Assembly (NCBI RefSeq): GCF_008801475.1
Contig: NZ_VZPP01000005.1
Coordinates: 62,001 to 126,000 of the forward strand
Direction: 5' to 3'
Length of the DNA stretch: 64,000 nucleotides
Source: Pseudomonas moorei
Lineage (GTDB): Bacteria > Pseudomonadota > Gammaproteobacteria > Pseudomonadales > Pseudomonadaceae
This document shows positions 35,413-44,448 of the stretch, piece after piece. The notes beneath the pieces were generated by a model. The model was not told the origin of the DNA. It saw nothing but the letters and a program-made list of their open reading frames with translations, and searched no databases. The translations under genes and the position numbers were made by a program. The first letter of the stretch is position 1. Each line of letters opens with the position of its first letter.

Positions 35413-37761
35413 TTAAGCCGACCTGGCCATGATCAATCCGGTCTCGCTCGCCGCTTCCAGGCGGATGGCGACGAACTTCGAGGTGGGCGTATGGCTGCCA
35501 TCCCCAGTGCTTTCCAGCGGTACCAAGGGGTTCACTTCCGGATAGTAGGCCGCCGCTTGCCCGGCCGGGATATCAAACGCCAGCAGCGTAAAGCCTTTCA
35601 CCCGACGCTCCAGGCCATCATCCCAGATTGATACGATGTCAGCCTTCTGCCCCGGCTTGAAGCCCAGGCGAATGATGTCGGCTTCGTTGACGAACAACAC
35701 GTCACGTTGGCCTTTCACCCCGCGATAGCGGTCATTGAGCCCATAGATCGTGGTGTTGTACTGATCGTGGGAGCGCATCGATTGCAGGATCAGGTCCGGC
35801 AGTACGCCGGTGGCGCGGGTGCGCTCGTGCACCAGGTTCTCCGGCAGCGCATTCGGGCGGAAATTGGCTCGGCCTGACGCGGTGTTCCACTTGCGCGCAC
35901 CGGCGCTGTTGCCGAGGTAGAAGCCACCCGGATTCTTGATTTTCTCGTTGAAGTCCTTGAAGCCAGGGATGGTGTCGGCAATCAGGTCGCGGATGCGCCT
36001 GTAGTCCGCGACCAACCAGTTCCAGTCCACCGGGTGGCTGCCCAGCGTGGCTGCCGCAATGCCGGCCAGAATCGCCGGCTCCGAACGCATCTGGTTCGAC
36101 AGCGGTTCCAATTGGCCATTGGAGGCGTGGACCATGCTGAACGAGTCCTCGACGGTGACCGCTTGGGGGCCTTCGGTTTGTCGGTCGATATCGGTGCGAC
36201 CCAGGCACGGCAGAATCAATGCGTCCTTACCGTGGGCCAGATGGCTGCGGTTGAGCTTGGTGCTGATCTGCACGGTCAGGTCGCAATTGCTCAGGGCCTG
36301 GAAGGTCCGTGGGCTGTCGGGAGTGGCTTGGGCAAAGTTACCGCCCAGGGCAATGAACACTTTTGCCCGACCCTCGGCCATGGCGTGAATCGCTTCAACC
36401 ACGTTGTGGCCGTTTTCGCGCGGCACTTTGAACTGGAAACGACGCTCCAGCGCATCAAGGAACGCCACCGGCGGGCGCTCGTTGATGCCCATGGTCCGAT
36501 CTCCCTGCACGTTACTGTGGCCACGCACCGGGCACAGGCCCGCGCCCGGCCGCCCGATGTTGCCGCGCAGCAGCATCAGATTGGCAATTTCCTGGATGGT
36601 CGCCACCGAGTGACGATGCTGGGTGATGCCCATCGCCCAGCACATGATGACGTTCTTGCCCTTGGCGTACATGCGCGCCGCCTGCTCGATTTCCACCAGA
36701 GGCAGGCCGGATTGCTCGACGATCTGCTCCCACGGGGTGTCGTCGATGACCGCGAGGTAATCCAGCACGTTGACGCAGTGCTCATTGAGGAAGTCGTGAT
36801 CGAACACCGCAGGCTCCCCCGCCTTCTGCGCGTCGCGCTCCCACTGCAACAGGAACTTGGCCATGCCGCGCATGATCGCCATGTCGCCGCCCAGTGCCGG
36901 GCGGAAGTATGCGGTGTTGGTCGGCTTGTCGCGGTTGGTGAGCATTTCGATCGGGTGTTGCGGGTGCTGGAAGCGTTCCAGGCCACGTTCCTTGAGCGGG
37001 TTGATGCACACCACTTGTGCGCCGCGTTTCACCGCTTCACGCAGCGGCTCAAGCATCCGCGGGTGGTTGGTGCCGGGGTTCTGGCCCCAGACGAAAATGG
37101 CATCGGCGTGTTCAAAGTCATCGAAAGTCAGGGTGCCTTTGCCGACGCCAACGCTTTGCGCCAACGCGACACCACTGGCTTCATGGCACATGTTCGAGCA
37201 GTCGGGGAAGTTGTTGGTGCCATAGGCGCGCACGAACAATTGATAGAGAAAAGCCGCTTCGTTGCTGGCACGCCCAGAGGTGTAGAACTCGGCTTGATCC
37301 GGGCTCGACAAACCGCGCAGATGTTTGGCGATCAGGGCAAAGGCATCGTCCCAGCTGATGGGTTGGTAGCGATCGGTCTCGGCGTTGTAGCGCAAAGGCT
37401 CGGTCAGGCGGCCCTGGTATTCAAGCCAGTAGTCGCTCTGCTCCAGCAACGAAGTGACGCTGTGTCTGGCGAAAAATTTGCCATCGACACGCCGTTTGGT
37501 CGCTTCCCAGTTCACCGCTTTGGCGCCGTTCTCGCAGAACGCCACCATGCCGCCTTCCAGCGAGTCGCCCCAGGCGCAACCAGGGCAGTCGAAACCGCCG
37601 TTCTTGTTGGTCTTGAGCATCATGCGCAGGTTTTTCAGCGCGTTGTCGCTGGTCAACCAGGCCTGGGCGACGCTGATCAGTGCGCCCCAACCACCGGCCG
37701 GACCTTTGTAGGGTTTGTAGCGAGGAACGGGTGTCTGGTCGGCTTGACGGTGTTGACTCAC
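35413..37761 (-). CDS. FdhF/YdeP-family molybdopterin oxidoreductase
   Basis: This 782-residue enzyme starts from GTG 37761, which overlaps the fdhD stop (GTGA). A longer frame upstream is not needed. NGGFDCPGCAWGDS holds the only Cys pair near the N-terminus, so it lacks the full 4Fe-4S four-Cys set of FdhF. FVWGQNPGTNHPRM, AMGITQHRHSVATIQ and RGHSNVQGDRTMGI are molybdopterin-binding signatures of the YdeP branch (acid-resistance-linked, formate-dehydrogenase-like). The protein has no Tat signal and should be cytoplasmic. FdhD sulfurates its cofactor. Confidence 0.9.
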   Translation of the reverse strand: MSQHRQADQTPVPRYKPYKGPAGGWGALISVAQAWLTSDNALKNLRMMLKTNKNGGFDCPGCAWGDSLEGGMVAFCENGAKAVNWEATKRRVDGKFFARHSVTSLLEQSDYWLEYQGRLTEPLRYNAETDRYQPISWDDAFALIAKHLRGLSSPDQAEFYTSGRASNEAAFLYQLFVRAYGTNNFPDCSNMCHEASGVALAQSVGVGKGTLTFDDFEHADAIFVWGQNPGTNHPRMLEPLREAVKRGAQVVCINPLKERGLERFQHPQHPIEMLTNRDKPTNTAYFRPALGGDMAIMRGMAKFLLQWERDAQKAGEPAVFDHDFLNEHCVNVLDYLAVIDDTPWEQIVEQSGLPLVEIEQAARMYAKGKNVIMCWAMGITQHRHSVATIQEIANLMLLRGNIGRPGAGLCPVRGHSNVQGDRTMGINERPPVAFLDALERRFQFKVPRENGHNVVEAIHAMAEGRAKVFIALGGNFAQATPDSPRTFQALSNCDLTVQISTKLNRSHLAHGKDALILPCLGRTDIDRQTEGPQAVTVEDSFSMVHASNGQLEPLSNQMRSEPAILAGIAAATLGSHPVDWNWLVADYRRIRDLIADTIPGFKDFNEKIKNPGGFYLGNSAGARKWNTASGRANFRPNALPENLVHERTRATGVLPDLILQSMRSHDQYNTTIYGLNDRYRGVKGQRDVLFVNEADIIRLGFKPGQKADIVSIWDDGLERRVKGFTLLAFDIPAGQAAAYYPEVNPLVPLESTGDGSHTPTSKFVAIRLEAASETGLIMARSA

Positions 37762-38597
37762 GCTTGATTCTCCAAAGCCGGGCTGTAAACCCGTGGCGCA
37801 TTCTTTTGTGGCAGATGGATGAGATTGAGGTTGTGACGACGGGCCCATTGCACGGCAAGGCCGGTGGGCGAGGACAGGCTGACCAGGGTCTGGATGCCGG
37901 CGCGCAGCACTTTCTGGATCAATTCGAGGCTGCAGCGACTGGTGACAATCGCCAGCCCGCCGGTGGTCGATATGTTGCGACGGATCAGGCCACCAATCAG
38001 TTTGTCGAGGGCGTTGTGCCGGCCGATGTCTTCACGACCCAGCAACAATTGGCCCTGATCGTTCATGAACACCGCAGCGTGTACCGCACCGCAATACTGG
38101 CCAAGCGGCTGGAACTCACTGATGCGCTGGCGCAGGCCGTCGAGCCATTCGGCGGGCGGCAACGGTGCGCCGGGCAGCACTTGAAGGTCCGGCAATGCCT
38201 GTTCGACCGCTTCCACGCCGCAGAGCCCGCAACCGCTGGTGCCGGCCAGTTGCCGACGCTGTTGCTTGAGGTTCCAGAACGCGCGGTTGGCAATGGTCAC
38301 TTGCGCGTACTGCGCCGAACCCGAGCCACTGAGTTGCAGGTCATAAATCTCGGACGCGTCCTGGATGATGCCGCTTCCAAGGCTGAAGCCGACGACGAAG
38401 TCTTCGAGATCGGTCGGTGTCACCAGCATGACCGCCTGGCTGATGCCGTTGTAGGCAATCGCCAACGCGACTTCCTCGGCCAACGCGGTGCTGGCTGATT
38501 CGGTGTATTGAAGGTTGCTGTAGCTGTAAGTCTGGCTGGCAGCGGGCTCGGGCGTTGTGGAGGCGGGCGCCGAGCAGTCAGGGCGCTTGGCGTTCAT
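37758..38597 (-). CDS. fdhD: Formate dehydrogenase accessory sulfurtransferase FdhD
   Basis: This 279-residue protein transfers sulfur to the molybdenum cofactor of formate dehydrogenases. The CGLCG motif (C-x-x-C) in SGCGLCGVEAVEQ carries the persulfide. GREDIGRHNALDKLIGG is the second signature. It precedes the molybdopterin oxidoreductase gene with a 4-base overlap, so enzyme and maturase are made together. Confidence 0.93.
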   Translation of the reverse strand: MNAKRPDCSAPASTTPEPAASQTYSYSNLQYTESASTALAEEVALAIAYNGISQAVMLVTPTDLEDFVVGFSLGSGIIQDASEIYDLQLSGSGSAQYAQVTIANRAFWNLKQQRRQLAGTSGCGLCGVEAVEQALPDLQVLPGAPLPPAEWLDGLRQRISEFQPLGQYCGAVHAAVFMNDQGQLLLGREDIGRHNALDKLIGGLIRRNISTTGGLAIVTSRCSLELIQKVLRAGIQTLVSLSSPTGLAVQWARRHNLNLIHLPQKNAPRVYSPALENQA

Positions 38598-38689
38598 GGC
38601 ATCACCTACGGTTTGATCAGCTTTAAGACTAGGCGCGACAACGTGTCGCGTCTAATTGCTATTACTGATCCACCGATAGATAGCGTCGA

Positions 38690-39577
38690 TCAAGCCTTCG
38701 GTAGCGATTGCTGCAAAATCGCAAAACAGGCTTCCGCCAACGCTGAGCGTGGGGCGCTGCGCCGCATGATCAGCCCCAGCCGGGCCAGGGTCTGGGCATT
38801 GTCGATGGGGTGCAGGCGCAGTTGGTCGGTGAGCTGTTCAAAACCGCCGTCAAGCGGCATCACGGCACAGCACAGACCGCCGTGCACCGCTTGTAGCAAT
38901 TGATGCACTGCGTCGGTTTGCAGCAACGGTTGCGGCGTCAGGCCACGGATGTGGAAGTTGTGGTCAATGGACTGGCGAAAGTGCATGCCACTGGTGAGCA
39001 TGCCCAGCGGTAGTTCGATCAACGATTCCCAAGTCAGAGGCGACTCGCCGAAGTTGAAGAAACGCTGATCGTACAGCAGGCCCATGCGCGCTTCGCTGAA
39101 CGTCAGCGACTCGAAGCGTTCACCGTCCAGGCGCTCCAGATATGAAACGCCGATATCCAGCCGGTTATTCGCCAGTTGTTCGAGGATTTGCTCGGAGCTC
39201 AACGCCGACAGTTCGAAGCGCAGGTTCGGGTGTTGCGCGTGCAGGTGTTGCAGCAGCGGCAGTGGATCGAAACTCGACAACGGCACCACGCCCAGGCGCA
39301 AAGTACCGACCAGGTTGCCACGACAGGCGGCGGCCTCGGCGTATAAGCCGTCGTAGGCGGCCAACACCGTGCGCGCCCAGGCTAGCACCCGCTCGCCCGG
39401 CGCGGTGAAGCCTTCGAAGCGCTGACCGCGATTGACCAGCGGCAAGTCGAGTTCTTCTTCAAGGTTGCGCAGGCGCATGGACAGGGTCGGCTGGGTGATG
39501 TGGCAGCGCGCGGCGGCTTGGCCGAAATGACGGGTTTCGTCGAGAGCGATGAGGAATTTCAGCTGCTTGATGTCCAT
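38690..39577 (-). CDS. LysR-family transcriptional regulator
   Basis: This is a 295-residue regulator with an N-terminal winged helix (LKFLIALDETRHFGQAAARC, TQPTLSMRLRNLEEEL) and a periplasmic-binding-like effector domain. The start is ATG 39577 (MDIKQLKFL). It lies just upstream of fdhD on the same strand with a 92-base gap and probably controls the fdhD-fdhF pair. The effector is unknown. Confidence 0.9.
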   Translation of the reverse strand: MDIKQLKFLIALDETRHFGQAAARCHITQPTLSMRLRNLEEELDLPLVNRGQRFEGFTAPGERVLAWARTVLAAYDGLYAEAAACRGNLVGTLRLGVVPLSSFDPLPLLQHLHAQHPNLRFELSALSSEQILEQLANNRLDIGVSYLERLDGERFESLTFSEARMGLLYDQRFFNFGESPLTWESLIELPLGMLTSGMHFRQSIDHNFHIRGLTPQPLLQTDAVHQLLQAVHGGLCCAVMPLDGGFEQLTDQLRLHPIDNAQTLARLGLIMRRSAPRSALAEACFAILQQSLPKA

Positions 39578-39725
39578 CTTCGCTCCAGGGCGGCTCCAGG
39601 GGGTTGAGCAGGTGCCGATTCTATCTCCCGGGGGCAGCGGCGTCATTGGTCGGGTTGGATCCACAAGTCACAGGGGTGGTCTAGGCTTTTGCGTCTGAAC
39701 ACTTAATTCCCATGGAGAGCGCCCG

Positions 39726-40175
39726 ATGAGTCTGTTCAGTTTTCTAAAAGAAGCCGGTGAAAAAATCCTCGATGCACTGACGCCGGACAAGGCCGAAGCC
39801 AACAGTGAAGCGTTGACCCGACATGTGCAAAGCGCGCTGACGGGGATCGACACGTCGAAGATTCAGGTGAAGGTCGAGGGCGATAAGGTCATTGCCAGCG
39901 GCGAAGCGAATACGCAGGAAGAGAAGGAAAAAATCCTCCTGGCACTGGGCAACGTGGCGGGTGTCAGCGGCGTTGAAGACCAGATCACCGTGATCGGGCC
40001 TGTGGTCGTGGCGGCGAAGTTTGTCGTGGTCGAGAAGGGCGACACGCTGAGCGCCATTTCCCTGCGTGTGTACGGCAATGCCAACCTGTACAACAAAATT
40101 TTCGAAGCCAACAAACCGATGCTCAAGGATGTGAACAAGATCTATCCGGGGCAGTCGTTGCGAATTCCCGAGTAA
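39726..40175 (+). CDS. BON/LysM-domain protein (Kbp/YgaU-like)
   Basis: This 149-residue protein has an N-terminal region (MSLFSFLKEAGEKILDAL), a BON domain (residues ~30-85, VEGDKVIASGEANTQEEKEK) and a C-terminal LysM (VVEKGDTLSAISLRVYGNAN to YPGQSLRIPE). Its E. coli homologue, Kbp, is a cytoplasmic potassium-binding protein. No signal peptide is present, in line with that. Confidence 0.88.
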   Translation: MSLFSFLKEAGEKILDALTPDKAEANSEALTRHVQSALTGIDTSKIQVKVEGDKVIASGEANTQEEKEKILLALGNVAGVSGVEDQITVIGPVVVAAKFVVVEKGDTLSAISLRVYGNANLYNKIFEANKPMLKDVNKIYPGQSLRIPE

Positions 40176-40187
40176 AAACAAAACCCG

Positions 40188-40316
40188 TGGCGAGGGAGCT
40201 TGCTCCCGCTGGAGGGCGAAGCACTCCCAATCCGGCTAATGTGTTCTTTCTGATAGATCATGTCAGCTGAAGTGCGCCTGCTGCGCAGCCGAGCGGGAGC
40301 AAGCTCCCTCGCCACA
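40188..40316. repeat. REPIN (gagggagcttgctccc class)
   Basis: GGCGAGGGAGCTTGCTCCCG (40191) and CGGGAGCAAGCTCCCTCGCC (40293) are exact reverse complements about 80 bases apart, a different REP class from the GGGAGCGAGCTTGCTCGC pairs. Confidence 0.85.
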
Positions 40317-40332
40317 ATGACGGTGTCAGGTC

Positions 40333-40995
40333 TCAAAGCCCGGCAATCAAATCTCGATAATCCTCCACCGCCGCAAACTCTGCCGTGTCCTTCGGCCCTT
40401 TTCGGCTGTCCGGCTCTTTCACGGCCAGCAAATGCGTCACGCCAAATTCCCGGGCACTGCGCAGGATCGGCAGGGTGTCGTCGATAAACAGGCTGCGCGC
40501 CGGATCGAAGTCGATGTCCGCCTGCAACGCCTCCCAGAACTGCGGGTTTTCCTTGGGGAAACCGTAGTCGTGGGAGCTGATCAAGCGTTCGAAGTAGGGC
40601 GCCAGTTCGATTTTTTCCAGCTTCAATGACAGAGAGTCACGGTGGGCATTGGTGATCAGCACCACGCGTTTGCCGGCCCGTTTGATCGCCGCCAGGAAGG
40701 TGTCCGCATCGGGGCGCAGGGCGATCAGGTGCGCGGTTTCCAGCTTCAGTTCGCGTACCGGCAGCTTGAGTTCGGCACTCCAGAAATCCAGGCAATACCA
40801 CTGCAACTGACCGGCATTGCGCTCGAACAGCGGCTGCAGTTCCAGCTCGGCCATGGCCCGGCTTATCCCGTGCAAGTCGGCATAACGCTGGGGCAGGTGC
40901 TCCAGCCAGAAATGGTTGTCGAAGTGCAGGTCCAGCAGCGTGCCGTCCATGTCCAGCAGAACGGTGTCGATGTCGTGCCAGGGCAGCAGGGACAT
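40333..40995 (-). CDS. yrfG: GMP/IMP nucleotidase (HAD family)
   Basis: This 220-residue haloacid-dehalogenase-fold phosphatase has motif I LLDMDGTLLDLHFDN, motif II in RVVLITNAHRDSL, and motif IV in LFIDDTLPILRSA. The start is ATG 40995 (MSLLPWHDID), with GGAG upstream. E. coli YrfG dephosphorylates purine nucleotides. It is divergent from nudE with an 88-base spacer, the usual arrangement. Confidence 0.9.
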   Translation of the reverse strand: MSLLPWHDIDTVLLDMDGTLLDLHFDNHFWLEHLPQRYADLHGISRAMAELELQPLFERNAGQLQWYCLDFWSAELKLPVRELKLETAHLIALRPDADTFLAAIKRAGKRVVLITNAHRDSLSLKLEKIELAPYFERLISSHDYGFPKENPQFWEALQADIDFDPARSLFIDDTLPILRSAREFGVTHLLAVKEPDSRKGPKDTAEFAAVEDYRDLIAGL

Positions 40996-41083
40996 AAAAA
41001 CTTCTCCAGCGTAAAAAAGGTATCCGAAGACAACAATCAGGATAGGCCGGGTATAGTAACCCGCTATTGCCCAGGAGCCGCTC

Positions 41084-41650
41084 ATGCGCCAGAAACCCAC
41101 CGTCCTCGCCCGCGAGATCGTCGCCACCAGCCGTTTGTTCTGTGTCGAAGAACTGAAGTTGCGCTTTTCCAATGGCGTAGAGCGCACTTATGAGCGATTG
41201 GTCGGCAAGGGTGCCGGGTATGGCGCGGTGATGGTTGTGGCGATGCTCGACGCCGATCATGCAGTGCTGGTCGAAGAGTATTGCGGCGGCACCGATGCAT
41301 ACGAACTGTCGCTGCCCAAAGGCTTGATCGAGCCGGGTGAAGACGTGCTGGCGGCGGCCGAGCGGGAGCTCAAGGAAGAGGCTGGTTTCGGTGCGCGGCA
41401 ATTGGAGCATCTGACCGAGTTGTCGTTGTCGCCCGGCTACATGAGCCAGAAGATCCAGGTGGTACTGGCCACCGACCTCTATGAGGAACGTCTGGAGGGC
41501 GACGAGCCGGAGCCGATGGGTCAGAGCAAGGTCAACCTGCGCGAGCTGTCCGCTCTGGCGCAAAACCCGCAGTTCACTGAGGGGCGAGCCTTGGCGGCGC
41601 TGTACCTGGCCCGTGACCTGCTGACTCAACGTGGAGTGTTCCTGCCATGA
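41084..41650 (+). CDS. nudE: ADP compounds hydrolase NudE
   Basis: This 188-residue Nudix hydrolase carries the Nudix box as GLIEPGEDVLAAAERELKEE-AGFG. It hydrolyses ADP-ribose, NADH and Ap3A-type dinucleotides. It is followed by cysQ with a 4-base overlap (ATGA), so the two nucleotide clean-up enzymes are co-translated. Confidence 0.93.
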   Translation: MRQKPTVLAREIVATSRLFCVEELKLRFSNGVERTYERLVGKGAGYGAVMVVAMLDADHAVLVEEYCGGTDAYELSLPKGLIEPGEDVLAAAERELKEEAGFGARQLEHLTELSLSPGYMSQKIQVVLATDLYEERLEGDEPEPMGQSKVNLRELSALAQNPQFTEGRALAALYLARDLLTQRGVFLP

Positions 41651-42474
41651 ATTTTCCTCATCCATTGATGGCGCCGGTGGTTGAACTGGCCTTGCAGGCG
41701 GGCGACGCGATCCTGCCGTTCTGGCGCACAGGCACGGCGGTGACGGCCAAGGCCGACGACTCTCCGGTGACCGCCGCCGACCTGGCTGCCCATCATCTGA
41801 TTCTGGCCGGGCTGACGGCACTCGATCCGAGCATTCCGGTGCTGTCCGAAGAGGACGCCAACATCCCCCGGAGCGTGCGCGCCGGGTGGCAGCGCTGGTG
41901 GCTGGTCGATCCGCTGGACGGGACCAAGGAATTCATTTCCGGCAGTGAAGAGTTCACCGTCAACATCGCCCTGATCGAGCAGGGGCGTGTGGTGTTTGGT
42001 GTGGTGTCGATGCCGACCAGCGGGCGCTTCTACGTGGGCGGTGCCGGGCTGGGCGCCTGGCGTGGCGACAGGGGTGAAGCGCCGCTGCCGATCCAGGTTC
42101 GCGAAGTACCGCCGGCGGGTGTGGCGTTCACCGTAGTCGCCAGCCGTCGCCATTCCAGCCCTGAACAGGAACGTTTGCTGGCCGGGTTGAGCGCCAGCCT
42201 GGGCGAGCTGGAACTGGCCAATATCGGCAGCTCACTGAAGTTTTGCCTGTTGGCCGAAGGGGCGGCGGATTGTTATCCGCGCCTGGCACCGACTTCGCAG
42301 TGGGACACGGCGGCCGCGCAAGGGGTGCTGGAAGGGGCGGGTGGCGAGGTGCTGGAGTTGAGTGGCGCGCCATTCAGCTATCCGGCGCGGGAATCGCTAT
42401 TGAATGAGTTCTTTTTGGCGCTGCCGGCGAAGGCGGCGTGGCGGGATAAATTGTTGGCGCTGGCTAACCTGTAG
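41647..42474 (+). CDS. cysQ: 3'(2'),5'-bisphosphate nucleotidase CysQ
   Basis: This 275-residue member of the lithium-sensitive phosphatase fold has metal-binding motifs LSEEDANIP, VDPLDGTKEFISG and WDTAAAQGVLEGAG. It recycles PAP, the by-product of sulfate reduction. Another sulfur-linked gene here, it is coupled to nudE by overlap. Confidence 0.94.
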   Translation: MNFPHPLMAPVVELALQAGDAILPFWRTGTAVTAKADDSPVTAADLAAHHLILAGLTALDPSIPVLSEEDANIPRSVRAGWQRWWLVDPLDGTKEFISGSEEFTVNIALIEQGRVVFGVVSMPTSGRFYVGGAGLGAWRGDRGEAPLPIQVREVPPAGVAFTVVASRRHSSPEQERLLAGLSASLGELELANIGSSLKFCLLAEGAADCYPRLAPTSQWDTAAAQGVLEGAGGEVLELSGAPFSYPARESLLNEFFLALPAKAAWRDKLLALANL

Positions 42475-42479
42475 CTGGC

Positions 42480-42545
42480 TTGCCAGCGATGCGGTGTGTC
42501 TGACACACCGCGTTGCATGAATCGCCAACAAGCCGGCTCCTACGA
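42480..42545. repeat. Palindromic spacer repeat
   Basis: GCGGTGTGTC, TG, ACACACCGC is a tight inverted repeat nested between GGCTTGCCAGCGATG and ATCGCCAACAAGCCGGCTCC, another Pseudomonas intergenic palindrome class. Confidence 0.5.
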
Positions 42546-42558
42546 TGGTCATCGCGCT

Positions 42559-43014
42559 TCAGCGGTGCAGTACGTACTGCCCGGTGAACGTCACGGCGTC
42601 TTCCTCGCTTCCCGCATTCACGACCCGCGTATGCAGGGTCAAACGCGCCCGGCCGTAACGCTGGTACATGGTCAGGAATTTCTTCCACACCGCAACACTC
42701 GGCGCCTGGCAAATGGCGTTCGCATCGCCGGTCACCGGAAGCGGGTAGCTGATCTGCCCTTCCTGAATCACGATGTGCCCGTCTTCAATGCCTTCTTCTT
42801 TCATTCGCAAATGCAGCCAGCCCCAGCCGGCCAACACCGCGCCGCAATACAGGCTGCCGCCGAACATGGTGCTCTTGTGGTTGACGTTGGCGTCCAGCGG
42901 CAAATACAGGCGCAGCTGCTGATCGTGCCAGTCGAGCACTTTGAGGCCCATGTCCCGCGTGAGGGGGATGTCGTGATGGAGAACGTTTTCCAGGTAACGA
43001 CTGTCGCGGTTCAT
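42559..43014 (-). CDS. YiiD C-terminal-type hotdog thioesterase
   Basis: This 151-residue protein contains VNHKSTMFGGSLYCGAVLAGWGWLH, the signature of the YiiD_C thioesterase domain (broken here by motif length). It probably acts on small acyl thioesters. It ends near the cysQ gene and lies downstream of the dctBD pair on the minus strand, separated by 39 bases. Confidence 0.82.
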   Translation of the reverse strand: MNRDSRYLENVLHHDIPLTRDMGLKVLDWHDQQLRLYLPLDANVNHKSTMFGGSLYCGAVLAGWGWLHLRMKEEGIEDGHIVIQEGQISYPLPVTGDANAICQAPSVAVWKKFLTMYQRYGRARLTLHTRVVNAGSEEDAVTFTGQYVLHR

Positions 43015-43053
43015 GCAGGGCCTCTTGTTTTAAATGGATGATTTGACCGTGGC

Positions 43054-44448
43054 TCAATCGAGTTCGTCGGTGTGGCTGGAGGCGCCACTGTCGGCGAAGC
43101 TCAAGCCGTGCTTGCGCAGCTTGTCGTGCAAGGTCTTGCGTGGAATGCCCAAGGCTTCGGCGACGCTGCGCAGCGAACTGTGCGAGCGCGCCAGTTCGGC
43201 GGCGATCAGGGTTTTTTCGAAGTTTTCCACTTGCTCGCTCAGGCCACCGCTGACCACCGTCAGCGGTGCTCCCGCAGTGTCTTGCAGCTCTGCATTGTCC
43301 AGTGCCAGCTCCAGGCCGAGGGCGAAACGTTCGGCGGCGTTTTGCAGTTCGCGCACGTTGCCCGGCCAGGTATGGCGCAGCAGCTGCGCCCGTTGCCCCG
43401 GTTGCAGCTCGTTGGGCGGCAAGCCGTGGCGGGCGCTGGCTTCATCGGCGAAATGCTGGAACAGCATCAAGGTATCTTCGCCGCGCTCGCGCAGGGGGGG
43501 AATACGCAGCGGTGCGACATTCAGACGGTAATACAGGTCGGCGCGAAAGCGTCCCTGATCGGCGGACTGGCGCAGGTCTTCCTTGGTGGCGGCGATGATG
43601 CGGATGTCCAGCGGTATCAGCTGATTGCCGCCCAAGCGTTCGACCACCCGTTCTTGCAGCAACCGCAGCAATTTCACCTGCACATCCAGGCTCATGCTTT
43701 CGATTTCATCGAGAAACAGCGTGCCGCCGTTGGCGAATTCGAACTTGCCGATACGGCGTTTCTGCGCGCCCGTGAAGGCGCCTGGCTCGTGACCGAACAG
43801 CTCGCTTTCAACCACCGACTCGGCCAGTGCGCCGGCATTGATCGCCACGAATGGACCGCTGCGTCTGTTCGACAGGTCATGCAGCGCCCGCGCGACCACT
43901 TCTTTGCCGGCCCCGGTTTCGCCAAGGATCAGCACGTCGGCCTTGGTCGCCGCCAAGGCCCCGATTTGTTGGCGCAGCCGTAGCATCGAGGGCGATTGCC
44001 CGACCAGGCGGGCGCTCAATTCATTGCGATCGCTCAGGGCCAGACGCAGGCTGCGGTTGTCCAGCACCAGTCGGCGCAAGGCCAGGGCGCGACGTACGCT
44101 GTCGAGCAGGGCGTCGCTGGCGAAAGGTTTTTCGAGGAAGTCGTAGGCCCCGGCGCGCATGGCCTGCACCGCCAGGGGCACGTCACCGTGACCGGTAATC
44201 AGCAGCACCGGCAACTCCGGGTCCTGGGCGTGGAGTTCCGTCAGCAGTTCCAGGCCGTCCATGCCTGGCATGCGGATATCGCTCACCACCACGCCCGGCC
44301 AGTCGCGTTCCAGTTGTGCGGCCAGGCCTTTGGCTTCGGCCAGTGGCAGGATTTTCAGGCCGGCCAGATCCAGCGTCTGGCTCAGGGCCTGGCGCAGGTG
44401 GGGATCGTCGTCGATCAACACGACCTGGATGCGGTTGTCGATGGTCAT
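43054..44448 (-). CDS. dctD: Sigma54-dependent response regulator DctD
   Basis: This 464-residue protein has a receiver domain (VVLIDDDPHLRQAL, phosphoacceptor in VVSDIRMPGMDGL), an AAA+ sigma54-interacting domain (Walker A LGETGAGKEVVARAL, GAFTGAQKRRIGKFE as the sigma54 contact loop) and a C-terminal Fis-type helix-turn-helix (LRSVAEALGIPRKTLHDKLR). It drives sigma54 transcription of C4-dicarboxylate uptake genes. The transporter is not in this window. Confidence 0.93.
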   Translation of the reverse strand: MTIDNRIQVVLIDDDPHLRQALSQTLDLAGLKILPLAEAKGLAAQLERDWPGVVVSDIRMPGMDGLELLTELHAQDPELPVLLITGHGDVPLAVQAMRAGAYDFLEKPFASDALLDSVRRALALRRLVLDNRSLRLALSDRNELSARLVGQSPSMLRLRQQIGALAATKADVLILGETGAGKEVVARALHDLSNRRSGPFVAINAGALAESVVESELFGHEPGAFTGAQKRRIGKFEFANGGTLFLDEIESMSLDVQVKLLRLLQERVVERLGGNQLIPLDIRIIAATKEDLRQSADQGRFRADLYYRLNVAPLRIPPLRERGEDTLMLFQHFADEASARHGLPPNELQPGQRAQLLRHTWPGNVRELQNAAERFALGLELALDNAELQDTAGAPLTVVSGGLSEQVENFEKTLIAAELARSHSSLRSVAEALGIPRKTLHDKLRKHGLSFADSGASSHTDELD